64,000 nucleotides of DNA from positions 225,850 to 289,849 of the forward strand of contig DLGF01000024.1 of NCBI GenBank assembly GCA_002482545.1, written 5' to 3'. A program made the position numbers and the translations under genes. How positions within the stretch are numbered: the stretch's first letter is position 1; every line of letters begins with the position of its first letter. Of the stretch, positions 8,003-16,325 are shown one piece after another. The notes below the pieces were generated by a model. It made no database searches. It was not told the DNA's origin and was given only the letters and a program-made list of their open reading frames with translations. The stretch comes from Sporomusaceae bacterium UBA7701 (lineage in GTDB: Bacteria > Bacillota > Negativicutes > Sporomusales > UBA7701).

Positions 8003-9236
8003 TTGAATCAATTATTTGTTGGCATTGATGCGGGAAGCCGCAATAATGCAGTTTACATCATGCTGCCGGATGGATCGAAATACAGTTCCTTCACCGTCCA
8101 GAACAATCTCGGCGGCGCTCAATCCCTTTCAATGCGGGTGGTGGCCGCGTTGACGGAGCAGGGCTTATCGAGTGTTGTTCTCGGCCTGGAAGCCACTTCG
8201 GTTTATGGGGATAATCTCGTTTGCTTTTTACGCGAAGACGGTGCGCTGGGTCGCTTCAACAAGAAGATCCATGTGCTTAATCCAAAGCAGGTTAAGAAGT
8301 TCAAGGACGCTTATCCCGACCTACCTAAGAACGATGCAGTAGACGCTTTTGTCATTGCGGATAACCTTCGGTTTGGACGAATTTCTGCCGCGATCTACAT
8401 GGACGACTACCGCTATAAAGCTCTACAAACGCTCACAAGAGCCCGCTTCTTTGCGGTCCAAAGCCTGGTCAGGGAGAAGCAGAGGTTCATGAACTACCTT
8501 TTCATGAAGTGCTCCGGCCTAGCACAGGAAAAGACGTTTTCTAACAACTACGGGGCTGCCGCCTTAGCTGTTTTAGAAGAGTTTGATTCGCCTGATGACT
8601 TAGCCAATATCGATTTGGATGCACTCACTGCGTTTATTGCCGAAAAGGGTAAATACCGTTCTCCAAACCCCGAAGCGATTGCTAAAGCGATACAAGCCGC
8701 TGCCAAGGGTTCCTACCGCCTGCCGAAAACGGTAAACGATTCCGTCAATCAGGTGTTGTCCATTTCGATTTCCTCCATGAGAGCTATGCAGGCACAACTC
8801 AAGACGCTGAATAAAGAGATTGAACGCCAGTTCGAAAATATTCCCAATACCTTGACTTCTATCCCCGGTATTGGAGCTGTCTTTTCTGCCGGTATCATCG
8901 CCGAGATTGGCGATATTAACCGTTTTAAAAATCACGCAGCTATTGCGAAGTATGCAAGGTCTTGCATGGTCTCAACATCAGTCCGGCCAATTTGAGGCGC
9001 AAAACACTCGCCTCATCCGTTCCGGCAACCGCTTTCTTAAATACTACTTGTGTGAAGCTGCTCATTCTCTTGTGCGTTGCGACACAGAGCATCGGCGCTA
9101 CTACGACCTTAAATACAAAGAGGTCAACAAGTACCAGAACAAACGCGCACTCGCCCTCACTGCCAGAAAATTGGTTCGGTTGGTCTTCCGACTGCTGAAG
9201 GACAACCGCCTGTATAACCCCTCGGCTACGGCCTAA
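8003..9236 (+). pseudogene. IS110-family transposase, frameshifted
   Basis: The first frame (TTG at 8003 after GGGG, eight bases upstream, or GTG at 7994) reads MNQLFVGIDAGSRNN and contains the RuvC-like acidic residues (GIDAG, LEATSVY, DAVDAF) and the SIPGIGAVFSAGIIAEIG helix-hairpin-helix. At about 8950-8956 it slips: removing one A from GCAAGG restores AKYAGLAWSQHQSGQF, which continues in the next frame (to 9236) through the domain that carries the catalytic serine. As written, the first ORF ends at 8995 without that domain, so the copy is probably inactive. A sequencing error in this short A run would give an intact gene of about 410 aa. Confidence 0.85.
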
Positions 9237-9468
9237 CCGTACCGATGAAGTCGCCCCGTTTTTTTGAAATCAAGGCTGGGGCTTAATTCGTAGTTCTTTT
9301 TTTGCGCCATTTTGACGGCTACCAGCGCCTTTTTAAGGCTTTTGTGATCTTTTAAATCCTTGACATATTACCGCCGGACTTTCGGTGATCGTCAACTGCT
9401 CATCTTTACGCTACCAGGAATTCCTCCGCATAACACACCTTTTTCCCGCAAAATAAGCGATCAAGCCA
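9237..9468. other. Intergenic, right flank of the IS
   Basis: This holds the right end of the IS and the original 3' flank of the TrbJ-like gene. I see T-runs (9260-9266, 9298-9304) but no gene. Confidence 0.5.
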
Positions 9469-10332
9469 TCATTCGGAAAAATCCGGCAGGCCCGGCGCCT
9501 TGGGTTTCGTAAACACCTTTGCATCGCTTGCACTCTGTGCGTAAGGCGAGGCAAACTGCATATTGAGGTTGCGGCGATTTTGCGCCTGCATCCGCACTGT
9601 TTCATCGATTTTCGCCTGTTCCCTGACGGCAATGAGCGCGCTTTGCAAACCGATTAAACGGTTTTTCTGTAAGGTATCAGCCGCCTGGATTCCTCCCAGA
9701 CCGGCCTGCGCCTGTGACGCCGCAAATTGGCCTTCGGCCGCGGTCGAAAGCGCCAGGCCGTTTTTCAGTGCGCCCGTACTCGCCCCGTAGCTCTGCCGGT
9801 TTTCCTGGCTGTAGGCAATAACGTTGCGATACAGGCTATCTAGATAACGCAGTTTATCTGCTTCAGGCTTGGCAAGATCGCTGCCACTATCATCCGTAAT
9901 GGAAAGCAGCGCCGCCGCGTTCTCCTGCTGCGTAAAGACCGCCTGGTCCCTTTGCGATGTGTACGACTTGGTCAGAGACTGCCAGAAACCGCCCCAGGCC
10001 GCCGGCGTCAGGCTTTTTATTTCGTTTGCAAGCTCGTCAATCCGTCGAAGCTGCTCAATCGTAGTTTTTAGCTCTTTGAGCGTGTCCTGGCCCTCTTCCG
10101 TGTAATCATGGACCGTGCCGCCCTGCCGGGCAAGGTCAAGCAGCGTAAATACCGAAGGCTTGGAATCCCGCAAGGAAATAGCGGTAGGACTGTAATAGGC
10201 CGGCGGGTCATACGGCTCGGTGATCCCCGGTATGCTCCAGCCCCAGGCATAGGCAATGGCCTGCGATAAACCCAGGCTGCCGGCAAGTATGCCCCATAGA
10301 CCGATTTGTTTGATCCAGGCTTTCGCTTTCAT
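9469..10332 (-). CDS. TrbJ/VirB5-like conjugal transfer protein (copy 2)
   Basis: This 287-aa protein has an N-terminal membrane or signal segment (about 8-28, ending AIAYAWG) and then a long, mostly helical extracytoplasmic region rich in Ala, Gln and Ser, with DTLKELKTTIEQLRRIDELANEIKSL as a typical TrbJ-type coiled coil. TrbJ/VirB5 proteins are exported minor pilus or channel components. The stretch QSLREQAK-like around 240-255 and the conserved length fit. It follows the M23/VirB6 fusion gene by 18 bases. A second TrbJ-like gene lies four genes upstream in the same operon, so the machine may use two different VirB5-type subunits. Confidence 0.65.
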   Translation of the reverse strand: MKAKAWIKQIGLWGILAGSLGLSQAIAYAWGWSIPGITEPYDPPAYYSPTAISLRDSKPSVFTLLDLARQGGTVHDYTEEGQDTLKELKTTIEQLRRIDELANEIKSLTPAAWGGFWQSLTKSYTSQRDQAVFTQQENAAALLSITDDSGSDLAKPEADKLRYLDSLYRNVIAYSQENRQSYGASTGALKNGLALSTAAEGQFAASQAQAGLGGIQAADTLQKNRLIGLQSALIAVREQAKIDETVRMQAQNRRNLNMQFASPYAQSASDAKVFTKPKAPGLPDFSE

Positions 10333-10350
10333 AATTTTCTCCCCCCTTTT

Positions 10351-12126
10351 TTAAGCGCTGCGCCAGCGAAACCCCTCGCCGGAGAAGGTGCGCAAGATCA
10401 CTCCGCTTACGCGGCTGCCGATCAGTGCCGCCAGTAGTACTAAGAAAAACCGTTCGACAGCCAGCACTATATCAAAGACCGTACTTTCCCCGCCGCCTTT
10501 TTGCTCGAATTTTGCAAGATAATCGACCGTTTCTTCCGGCAGCGCCTTGCTGCCTATCCAAGCTTCGCCCGCGTTCCAGGCGATTGCAACATCCCGCCAG
10601 TCACCGTAGCGCTCATAATACTCGAGCATCTTATAGCGGGCAACCCGGTCCTGATTGGCAGGCGTCCACGGCGAACCGGCCGGAAGCCCGGCCTCTACGC
10701 ACCACGCATCCCAGTTCGACTCCAGAATCTGATATTTCCCCTTCGCGCCATACGTATTGGACGGTGCGCCGTAATCGCCGCTGGATTCGATGTCGCCGAT
10801 TGTCTCCATAAAACGGTCAATCGTCATATCTTCGATTCCCGTGTGATTGGTTACAAGTCCGTCTTGGGGAATAAGCTGCACCATCAGCGTCAAAAACATC
10901 GCGAAAAAGGTCATCCACATGAGTTTGATGGCTGAGGCCAACAGCCCGTTGATGCCGAAATTGGCCAGTGGCAGGTCCGACGTATACCTAAAACCGGCGA
11001 GGGTCACGCTGACCACACTGCAGACGCCCATCAGGTAAAATTCCATATAGGCGAGCATGATTTGTATGCCTAGGAGCAGAAAGATCGCTATCGTCAGAAC
11101 ACCCAGCAGGAAGGCAATTGCGATTAGGCCCTTGTTGAAAAAAATTGCAATGGGGCTATGAAAACTTTCGATGTAATTAAAGTAAGGTGCGGTCAAATGC
11201 ATACCCTGCTGAATGACAGCCGTCGGATCGGAAACAGCCGCCACCGCGGTTTCGATATCTTTATGAAACATCAGGGCCGCCGAGCTTACAAAATAGTTCC
11301 GCAAAAGATCGACCAGGCTTCCCCAGTTCTCAATAAAGAACAGTAACACCCCGTAGACTATGCTTTTGTGCAGCAAGAACTCGAACATTCCCTGGGTGCC
11401 GCTCTGCCTGAACAGGCTCCAAAGAAACGCCAAAGCCAAATCCATGGTGATGAGGCAAAGAAAGAGAGCCAGCATTTCTTGCTGCAAGAACTTCAGCCCG
11501 CTGATGCAGGCGGTCGCCATTTTGTCCATCATATTGCGCAGCGGCAGAGCGAAATTATAAAAGGCGGAAAAGTCGACCGGCACAAACAGTTCTTCCGCAT
11601 CCCCTCCGGCGCCGCTTGCCATCGGCAATCCGCCCAGATAATCCTCCGGATTGACGACTTCGCCCGTAAGTCCGCCATAGCCCGTACCATTGCCTAGCCG
11701 CACCTCAAAATGCAGACAGTCCCCCGATACCGTTCCCGTCGCGCCGGAATAAGCAATCACCTCGCCCTGCTCCACTTGCTTCCCGGCGAAACTGCCTGCA
11801 AGATTACTTAAATGTGCATAGCCGGTGCGGATGGTTCTGCCGCTGTCGTCCTGACCGTGATTGATGAGAATATAATAGCCGTACCCGGATATCCAGCCGC
11901 TGTATTCGATGACGCCCGCTGCCGCCGCATGCACCGCCGTGCCTTCCGCCGCCGCCAGGTCGATGCCGGCGTGCAGGCGGGGCGTGCCGTAGACAGGATG
12001 CATCCGCCAGCCGAAATCGCTTGTTTTCGGTGCCGCCACCGGAACCTGCATGGCTAAATTGGCATAAGCCAAGCAAGGGAGCAAGAAAAAAGACGCCAGG
12101 AGCAATAAAGTGCGCAAAATCTTCAT
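10351..12126 (-). CDS. M23 peptidase + VirB6/TrbL-like channel + lytic transglycosylase fusion
   Basis: This 591-aa protein joins three activities. Residues 1-22 are a signal peptide. Residues 30-165 are a LytM/M23 metallopeptidase with all zinc ligands (H52, D56 in LHAGIDLA; H105; H139 in LHFEVR). Residues 215-420 carry about six membrane helices like those of VirB6/TrbL. Residues 437-545 are a lysozyme-like transglycosylase (IESSGDYGA with E447, GKYQILESNWDAW, AIAWNAGEAW). A last helix (555-573) follows. It should sit in the inner membrane and open the cell wall for the transfer channel at the site where the channel is built. Gram-positive conjugation systems use soluble two-domain wall hydrolases; here they are welded into the channel subunit. 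Confidence 0.85.
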   Translation of the reverse strand: MKILRTLLLLASFFLLPCLAYANLAMQVPVAAPKTSDFGWRMHPVYGTPRLHAGIDLAAAEGTAVHAAAAGVIEYSGWISGYGYYILINHGQDDSGRTIRTGYAHLSNLAGSFAGKQVEQGEVIAYSGATGTVSGDCLHFEVRLGNGTGYGGLTGEVVNPEDYLGGLPMASGAGGDAEELFVPVDFSAFYNFALPLRNMMDKMATACISGLKFLQQEMLALFLCLITMDLALAFLWSLFRQSGTQGMFEFLLHKSIVYGVLLFFIENWGSLVDLLRNYFVSSAALMFHKDIETAVAAVSDPTAVIQQGMHLTAPYFNYIESFHSPIAIFFNKGLIAIAFLLGVLTIAIFLLLGIQIMLAYMEFYLMGVCSVVSVTLAGFRYTSDLPLANFGINGLLASAIKLMWMTFFAMFLTLMVQLIPQDGLVTNHTGIEDMTIDRFMETIGDIESSGDYGAPSNTYGAKGKYQILESNWDAWCVEAGLPAGSPWTPANQDRVARYKMLEYYERYGDWRDVAIAWNAGEAWIGSKALPEETVDYLAKFEQKGGGESTVFDIVLAVERFFLVLLAALIGSRVSGVILRTFSGEGFRWRSA

Positions 12127-12138
12127 AGCAAGGCACCT

Positions 12139-13689
12139 CTAATCATCCTGGTCGACAGCATACGGTGGCCGTTCATAATTATACGGCTGCGCATAACGTC
12201 CGCTGCCCCAGGTAAGCCCGGAGCGGTACATTCGGTCTGCCTTGTCGTTTTTGATGGCCCGGTAGTGACGCTTGGCCGCGGCTAACGGTCCCGTTGTCGC
12301 CCAGGCATTTTGCGCCCGCCGCCATAATACCTGCCCCCAGGAGGCGTTGCTGCCGCCGGCCATCTGCCGGGCAATCTCCATTTTCCCAACCTGCGACATG
12401 CCGATAGTGCCTGCGGCTATGCCAGCCGCTACCGCTGTCTTCACCGGCTCGAAAATATCCCCGGAGCCAAGCGACGGGTGTCCGCTCATCAGTCCGGCGA
12501 TGACCTTCGGCAGCTGCATGACCATGCAGGCCAGCACAATTCCGCCGAACATCACCTCAGCCGCCGCCGCCAAGTCGCCTAACCCCCCGGTCGTATTGCC
12601 ATCTTTCAGCGGTTCGGCTAAAGAAAGCAGCGTCGGCTGGATCACCGCCGCGATAAACGATATCACCGCCATTTTGATGCCTAAATTCAAAACCGCGCCG
12701 GTGGCTTTCTCAAACAGGAATTTCGACTTATCCCAGACACCGAAGGGGATCAGGACGGTGGCCAGCGTGACAATCGTCCAAAACTCCACCCGACACATAA
12801 ACAGCGCAATCGCGGTAAAAATGACCGCGGCCAACGTCACCACCAAAATCGTGAGACTGGCCAGGACGCCGCCGATATTCGACCAGCTCAGCATTTTGAT
12901 TCCCTGCCAGGATGCATCCAGGATTTCCAGGCCATTGCTCCAAATGGCATCCGGCTGGAGTGGCAGCGAACTGCCCGAAGCCAGCTGCCCGGCTCGTTCA
13001 AAGGAGGTAAAAATTTTGGCCGCCAGCGCCATGCCCTCGGTCCAGTTGCTCAATATCCACATGAAAATGCCGTATTTTATCGCCTTGGAAAGCAGGTATT
13101 TCGGCCCGACCTCGTTTAAGCGAAACATCGCCGTCCAGGAAAAATCAAGCACCGCAAGGAAAATCAGCAGCTTGAAGGCTGCCGGAAAGAGCGCCGCCGC
13201 CCCGCTGTGGCAAACGGAAATGTAATAACGCATCATGGAACTTAAAAAATCCGTTCCTTCCCCCGCCGTATGATGCGCATCAAGCGTCGGCGGACTGATG
13301 TCCACGTAAGCCGCGGACGGATCATCCACCTGAAAGAAGGTACTATTGAGCCAGCTGCCAACAAGCAGCACCATGCTCGTTCCCAGGATCATGTTTAACG
13401 TCGTCCGGGCCGGGCCGCCGACTTCGCCGAACATCAACAAGAGCCCCGTCATCGCAATCGACACTGTACAGACGATGCGGGCGACACTGCCGGTCAATTC
13501 GGCATTACTGGTATCAATGGAGAACGTTCCGCCGGAAACGCTGACATCGCCGATCAGATGCGTCAAAACCGTATCCCACGGTAGCGACGAAGCCGCCGCA
13601 TAGACCTTACTCATATCAGGCAGCAACAACAGGAAAAGTGCGGCAAAAGCAACGAAGGATTTCGCTAAACCACTTGCCTCTGTCCTCAT
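12139..13689 (-). CDS. trbL: VirB2/TrbC-like plus VirB6/TrbL-like membrane protein
   Basis: This 516-aa protein has a signal or first membrane helix (9-31). Residues 37-115 look like a TrbC/VirB2 pilin unit: PWDTVLTHL, then GSVARIVCTVSIAMTGLLLMFGEVGGPART and a second helix. Residues 160-400 hold about six helices arranged as in TrbL/VirB6, followed by a cytoplasmic tail rich in basic and aromatic residues. VirB6 proteins form the inner-membrane stalk base of the type IV channel. The start lies four bases inside the preceding TrbJ-like gene, so translation is coupled. The pilin resemblance rests on hydropathy and the GEMGG-like motif seen by eye and needs a profile search. Confidence 0.7.
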   Translation of the reverse strand: MRTEASGLAKSFVAFAALFLLLLPDMSKVYAAASSLPWDTVLTHLIGDVSVSGGTFSIDTSNAELTGSVARIVCTVSIAMTGLLLMFGEVGGPARTTLNMILGTSMVLLVGSWLNSTFFQVDDPSAAYVDISPPTLDAHHTAGEGTDFLSSMMRYYISVCHSGAAALFPAAFKLLIFLAVLDFSWTAMFRLNEVGPKYLLSKAIKYGIFMWILSNWTEGMALAAKIFTSFERAGQLASGSSLPLQPDAIWSNGLEILDASWQGIKMLSWSNIGGVLASLTILVVTLAAVIFTAIALFMCRVEFWTIVTLATVLIPFGVWDKSKFLFEKATGAVLNLGIKMAVISFIAAVIQPTLLSLAEPLKDGNTTGGLGDLAAAAEVMFGGIVLACMVMQLPKVIAGLMSGHPSLGSGDIFEPVKTAVAAGIAAGTIGMSQVGKMEIARQMAGGSNASWGQVLWRRAQNAWATTGPLAAAKRHYRAIKNDKADRMYRSGLTWGSGRYAQPYNYERPPYAVDQDD

Positions 13690-14489
13690 TCGTACTCCTT
13701 CGCCAGCCAGCTCGGATAAATTTTACTCAAAACCTCCTGCGGATCTGTAGGCTGCCGGACAATCGCGTTCTGTACGGTCCGATGCGTATTGGCGGCGGAA
13801 AGCTCCAAAATGGCTTTGGCGGCTGCCTTTTCCTGGTTTTCTCGCAGGTAACTTTCGGCCATCATACCGGTCTGCTGGGCAATTAGCTGCGTTTCCTGCA
13901 GTTGCGCAGTCGCTGTAACGGCTGCAACCTGCGTATCCGCCTGCTGAGCCTGCTTTTGCCCTTCGGCCTCGGCGGAATTTTTTAACGCTTGCTGAAGAGC
14001 TGTCGGGTCGCTGCTCAGCTTTTGCACGGTTTTCGCCAGTTGGATGGAATCGCGGAACGTGCCTTCCAGCGCCTTATACGACGAGCCAGATACGTTCAAA
14101 TATGTGCCGACATCAAAGGAACCGCCTAAAATGTCTTCGATGCGCCCGCCTTTTTCATCCCAAATGCCTGCCGAATCCTGCCCCATGATCCCTTGAAACG
14201 CTTTCATTGTGTCTTGCAGGCTTTTTTGCCGACTAGCAATTTCATCGCTGTATTGACCGAGAATGCCGCCGTCAATCCCTTTGATGTTGAGTAAATCGAG
14301 CGCCAGCTGTTTAATGAGGTTCAGTGATGTCAACTCCGTATTGGCCGCCGTTTTGGTGTTGATGGCAATATTTTGCGCGTCGATGACGGCGACAGCCGCA
14401 TTAACCGGCAAAATCGCGAGCAGCCAGGCGGCGCCTGTTCCCGCCAAGACCGCGCCGACAATCAGCATATGCTGTACGGATTTTTTCAT
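13686..14489 (-). CDS. trbJ: TrbJ/VirB5-like conjugal transfer protein (copy 1)
   Basis: This 267-aa protein starts with a signal sequence (about 1-32, ending PVNAAVAVID) and is otherwise helical, with the typical TrbJ layout: an N-terminal DAQNIAINTKTAANTELTSLNLIKQL segment, a middle part with a Gly-rich loop (EDILGGSFDVGTYLNV) and a long Gln/Ala coiled coil (about 165-240). The match to TrbJ of RP4-type systems is by layout and the AAVAVIDxxNI beginning. It is the first clear transfer gene after the palindrome at 14525-14547 and overlaps the next gene by four bases. Confidence 0.75.
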   Translation of the reverse strand: MKKSVQHMLIVGAVLAGTGAAWLLAILPVNAAVAVIDAQNIAINTKTAANTELTSLNLIKQLALDLLNIKGIDGGILGQYSDEIASRQKSLQDTMKAFQGIMGQDSAGIWDEKGGRIEDILGGSFDVGTYLNVSGSSYKALEGTFRDSIQLAKTVQKLSSDPTALQQALKNSAEAEGQKQAQQADTQVAAVTATAQLQETQLIAQQTGMMAESYLRENQEKAAAKAILELSAANTHRTVQNAIVRQPTDPQEVLSKIYPSWLAKEYE

Positions 14490-14524
14490 TAAGCATCCCT
14501 CCTGCTTTTCTACCTTTGGAAAAA

Positions 14525-14547
14525 GCGGTGGTCAAATTGACCACCGC
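14525..14547 (-). terminator. Palindrome abutting a stop codon, copy 1 (terminator or protein site)
   Basis: A perfect stem with 11-bp arms and one central base touches the stop codon of the 65-aa gene. On the minus strand a TTTTTCC tract follows, so it can act as an intrinsic terminator. Its centre, GGTGGTCAAATTGACCACC (14527-14545), recurs exactly at 35515-35533, again touching a stop codon of a transfer gene. Confidence 0.65.
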
Positions 14548-14745
14548 TCAGGCATTTTTGGCGGCCTCTTCCGGTATAAAGGCGAATGAATCACCACTCG
14601 GGACCACAGAGTATGCCGCTCCCGTCGCCGTCCTGGCTTTCATCAGCACCGCCGCTAAAAACGGCTCCTGATTTAAGCTGAGTTGCGGCGGGTAAAGGAA
14701 ATAAACGCCCTGCACCTTGGCCACTCGCATCGTTTCCTTTTCCAT
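14548..14745 (-). CDS. 65-aa hypothetical protein
   Basis: The ATG at 14745 overlaps the stop of the preceding gene (TGATG), so the two are coupled. The product (MEKETMRVAKVQGVYFLYPP...) shows mixed strands and helices, no membrane segment, and an acidic end (AFIPEEAAKNA). I do not recognise it. It ends directly at the palindrome, upstream of the first TrbJ-like gene. Confidence 0.6.
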   Translation of the reverse strand: MEKETMRVAKVQGVYFLYPPQLSLNQEPFLAAVLMKARTATGAAYSVVPSGDSFAFIPEEAAKNA

Positions 14746-15620
14746 CACGCCACCCGCTCCTTATCTTTAGCATATCGGCCAACGGCCGCGAAATAGGCTT
14801 CCGCGCCTTCGACGTACCGGCTCGCTAAGGCGGTTAGAATACGGTCCTCTTCCCGTAACTCCTGTCGCATAAGGTCGATGTAGACTTCGCGATGTAGGGG
14901 CAAAGACGGATCGGCCTCGGCTTTCTGATCTGCTTCTTTTTCTTCCGGGCTCAATGCACCATGCAACGTTTCATAGATTTTTAGATAATAAGCGTCGCTT
15001 TTTAGCTCCGCCTGCTCTGCCGCAGCCTGGAGAACGCCTTCCCGGTAGGCAAGATACTCTTTACCGTAATCAGCCTCCGCCGCCTGAGTACGGGCGGCAA
15101 AATCACGCTCAGCCTCTTCCTGCAGAACCAATGCGGCAAGAGGCATTTTCTTTTTCTGTGCCGCCAAAAGTTGTTGCCACTCTTCTGCGGTAAAATCCTG
15201 CCTTTTACCGAAAGCACTCCGAAGTTCTGTAAACTCCTCCAAAGAGCAGGCGGCCGCCCTCGCCTCCCCTGCCAGCATTTCTTCTCCGGCCAGTTCGGAC
15301 AAACCGCGCAGGTATTCTTCCGGAACTAACATGCCATAATCTTTAGCGGCAAAAGCAAGTTCGATATCGCTTAAGGCATTGGCAAACAGTTCATAGGTAT
15401 ATCGCGCCCGCTCCCCGTTTGCCCAGGCCGCCGCTTTTCCCCTGATGCGCCTGATTTTTGCTTCGCCTTCATAAGCGCGCAATTCCTCAAAATCAAGGAG
15501 CGCTCTTTCCTCTTCACGGGTAAGGGAATATGGCGCCTCGTCCAAATCAATATGGAAACAGGCCGCATACATCCGAAGAAATATGTCTTTTGGTATTGTG
15601 TTGAACTCCACTACTTGCAT
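14745..15620 (-). CDS. Glu/Ala-rich helical protein, first gene of transfer operon I
   Basis: The start is the ATG at 15620 (AGGAGGG six bases upstream); the ATG two codons earlier touches that site. The 291-aa product has no signal peptide or membrane helix and is almost wholly charged helix, rich in Glu, Ala, Arg and Leu (for example EELRAYEGEAKIRRIRG, HGALSPEEKEADQKAEAD). I do not recognise a family. It is divergent from ssb across a region with an inverted repeat and the large nested hairpin at 15700-15828, so its promoter must lie between 15621 and about 15700. Confidence 0.65.
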   Translation of the reverse strand: MQVVEFNTIPKDIFLRMYAACFHIDLDEAPYSLTREEERALLDFEELRAYEGEAKIRRIRGKAAAWANGERARYTYELFANALSDIELAFAAKDYGMLVPEEYLRGLSELAGEEMLAGEARAAACSLEEFTELRSAFGKRQDFTAEEWQQLLAAQKKKMPLAALVLQEEAERDFAARTQAAEADYGKEYLAYREGVLQAAAEQAELKSDAYYLKIYETLHGALSPEEKEADQKAEADPSLPLHREVYIDLMRQELREEDRILTALASRYVEGAEAYFAAVGRYAKDKERVA

Positions 15621-15648
15621 GATCATCCCTCCTGTCGGTTGCTTTACA

Positions 15649-15680
15649 AATTCACTGTAACAAAAATAAACAAGTGAATT
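15649..15680. promoter_or_regulatory. Inverted repeat between divergent operons (candidate operator)
   Basis: AATTCACT (15649-15656) and AGTGAATT (15673-15680) form an 8-bp inverted repeat with a 16-base AT-rich spacer, a spacing that suits a dimeric repressor. It lies between transfer operon I and ssb, overlapping the likely promoters of both. Confidence 0.5.
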
Positions 15681-15699
15681 CATACCCGTTTCCGGCAAC

Positions 15700-15828
15700 C
15701 TGTCTCGTGCTTTTCCGCTCTCATATTGCCCCCCGGCGCTGCGCCCGGCAAGGGTGAAGTGCACGCTGCGCGCCCTTGCCGGTCACAGCGCCGGGGGGCT
15801 TTTTTGCCGCAGGAAAAGCACAAGACAG
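15700..15828 (+). ncRNA. Nested-hairpin leader A, upstream of ssb
   Basis: An outer stem (15700-15718 with 15809-15828, about 18 bp: CTGTCTCGTGCTTTTCC pairs with GGAAAAGCACAAGACAG) encloses an inner hairpin with a perfect 14-bp lower stem (15728-15741 with 15786-15799), a 10-bp upper stem (15745-15754 with 15773-15782) and an 18-base loop that contains ACGCTGCGC. Six T residues follow the inner hairpin. Read as RNA it is an intrinsic terminator nested in a second stem, 38 bases before the ssb start. A sibling lies at 22918-23035. An attenuator or structural RNA is likely; a DNA cruciform site is the alternative. Confidence 0.7.
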
Positions 15829-15866
15829 TGCTTGAAAAAATTGATGATGTAAAGGAGAAATGAATC

Positions 15867-16223
15867 ATGAACCAGGTAAGCTTAGTAGGGAGACTCGCGC
15901 GGGAGCCGGAGGTATCCTACAGCCAAGCGGGAAAAGCGATTGCCAAGTATTGCCTTGCCGTTCCGAAAAGGATCAAGGGCGAAACAAGTGCGGATTTCAT
16001 TAATTGCGTATCCTTCGGGAAAACTGCCGAAACCATCGGCAACTACGTAACCAAGGGTCAGCAGATTGGTGTGACCGGCCGCATGGACCCCGGTAAATAC
16101 ACGAATAAAGAGGGCAACACGCGCTATTATCCGCAAGTGATCGTGCCGAGCTTTACCTTCGGCGCAAGGCCGAAGGCAGCCAGCCAAAACACACCGTTGG
16201 ATTCGGAGGAAATTCCCTTTTGA
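15867..16223 (+). CDS. ssb: Single-stranded DNA-binding protein
   Basis: This 118-aa protein has the OB-fold start MNQVSLVGRLAREPEV, the FINCVSFGKTAETIGNYVTKGQQIGVTGRM core and a short tail ending DSEEIPF, the acidic tip that recruits partner enzymes. It is shorter than chromosomal SSB (about 140-170 aa) because the linker is short, which is common on plasmids and conjugative elements. AAAGGAG precedes the ATG. It is the first gene of the plus-strand operon region and follows the nested-hairpin leader. It should coat the single strand during transfer and its replication. Confidence 0.95.
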   Translation: MNQVSLVGRLAREPEVSYSQAGKAIAKYCLAVPKRIKGETSADFINCVSFGKTAETIGNYVTKGQQIGVTGRMDPGKYTNKEGNTRYYPQVIVPSFTFGARPKAASQNTPLDSEEIPF

Positions 16224-16225
16224 AC

Positions 16226-16294
16226 GCTATACGCAGAACAGCGCTTGACGCAAAAAAATGACGTCAGGCGCTGTTTTTTCTTGGAAAACGTAAA
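16226..16294 (+). repeat. Dispersed hairpin repeat, copy 1
   Basis: A terminator-like hairpin (ACAGCGCTTGACG at 16238-16250 with 16262-16274, then six T) lies in a repeated block of about 70 bases that begins GCTATA and ends AAAACGTAAA. The same block recurs at 18971-19037 with few changes. Here it follows ssb. Confidence 0.8.
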
Positions 16295-16325
16295 ATTCTG
16301 ACGTAACTAAAGGAGGTTGTTTACG

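Larger units (their letters stand above)
7742..9300 (+). mobile_element. IS110-family insertion sequence (ends approximate)
   Basis: The element consists of a structured non-coding segment of about 250 bases followed by a frameshifted DEDD transposase gene. IS110 elements lack clear terminal inverted repeats, so I cannot fix the ends; the left end lies between about 7680 and 7775 and the right end between 9237 and about 9400. It sits on the opposite strand inside transfer operon I, between the second TrbJ-like gene and the five-repeat gene, and may cut the last gene off from the operon promoter. Confidence 0.8.

Noticed and set aside
7742..9300. IS200/IS605 or omega-RNA element
   Set aside because: The protein has the DEDD/IS110 pattern and no TnpA or TnpB motifs.
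12272..13225. 317-aa plus-strand ORF opposite the TrbL-like gene
   Set aside because: It is the antisense frame of a well-supported membrane protein gene, has no ribosome binding site and a composition typical of shadow frames.
15700..15828. Leader A as a simple terminator of a preceding gene
   Set aside because: The preceding gene is divergent, so no plus-strand transcript needs to end here, and the outer stem goes beyond a terminator.
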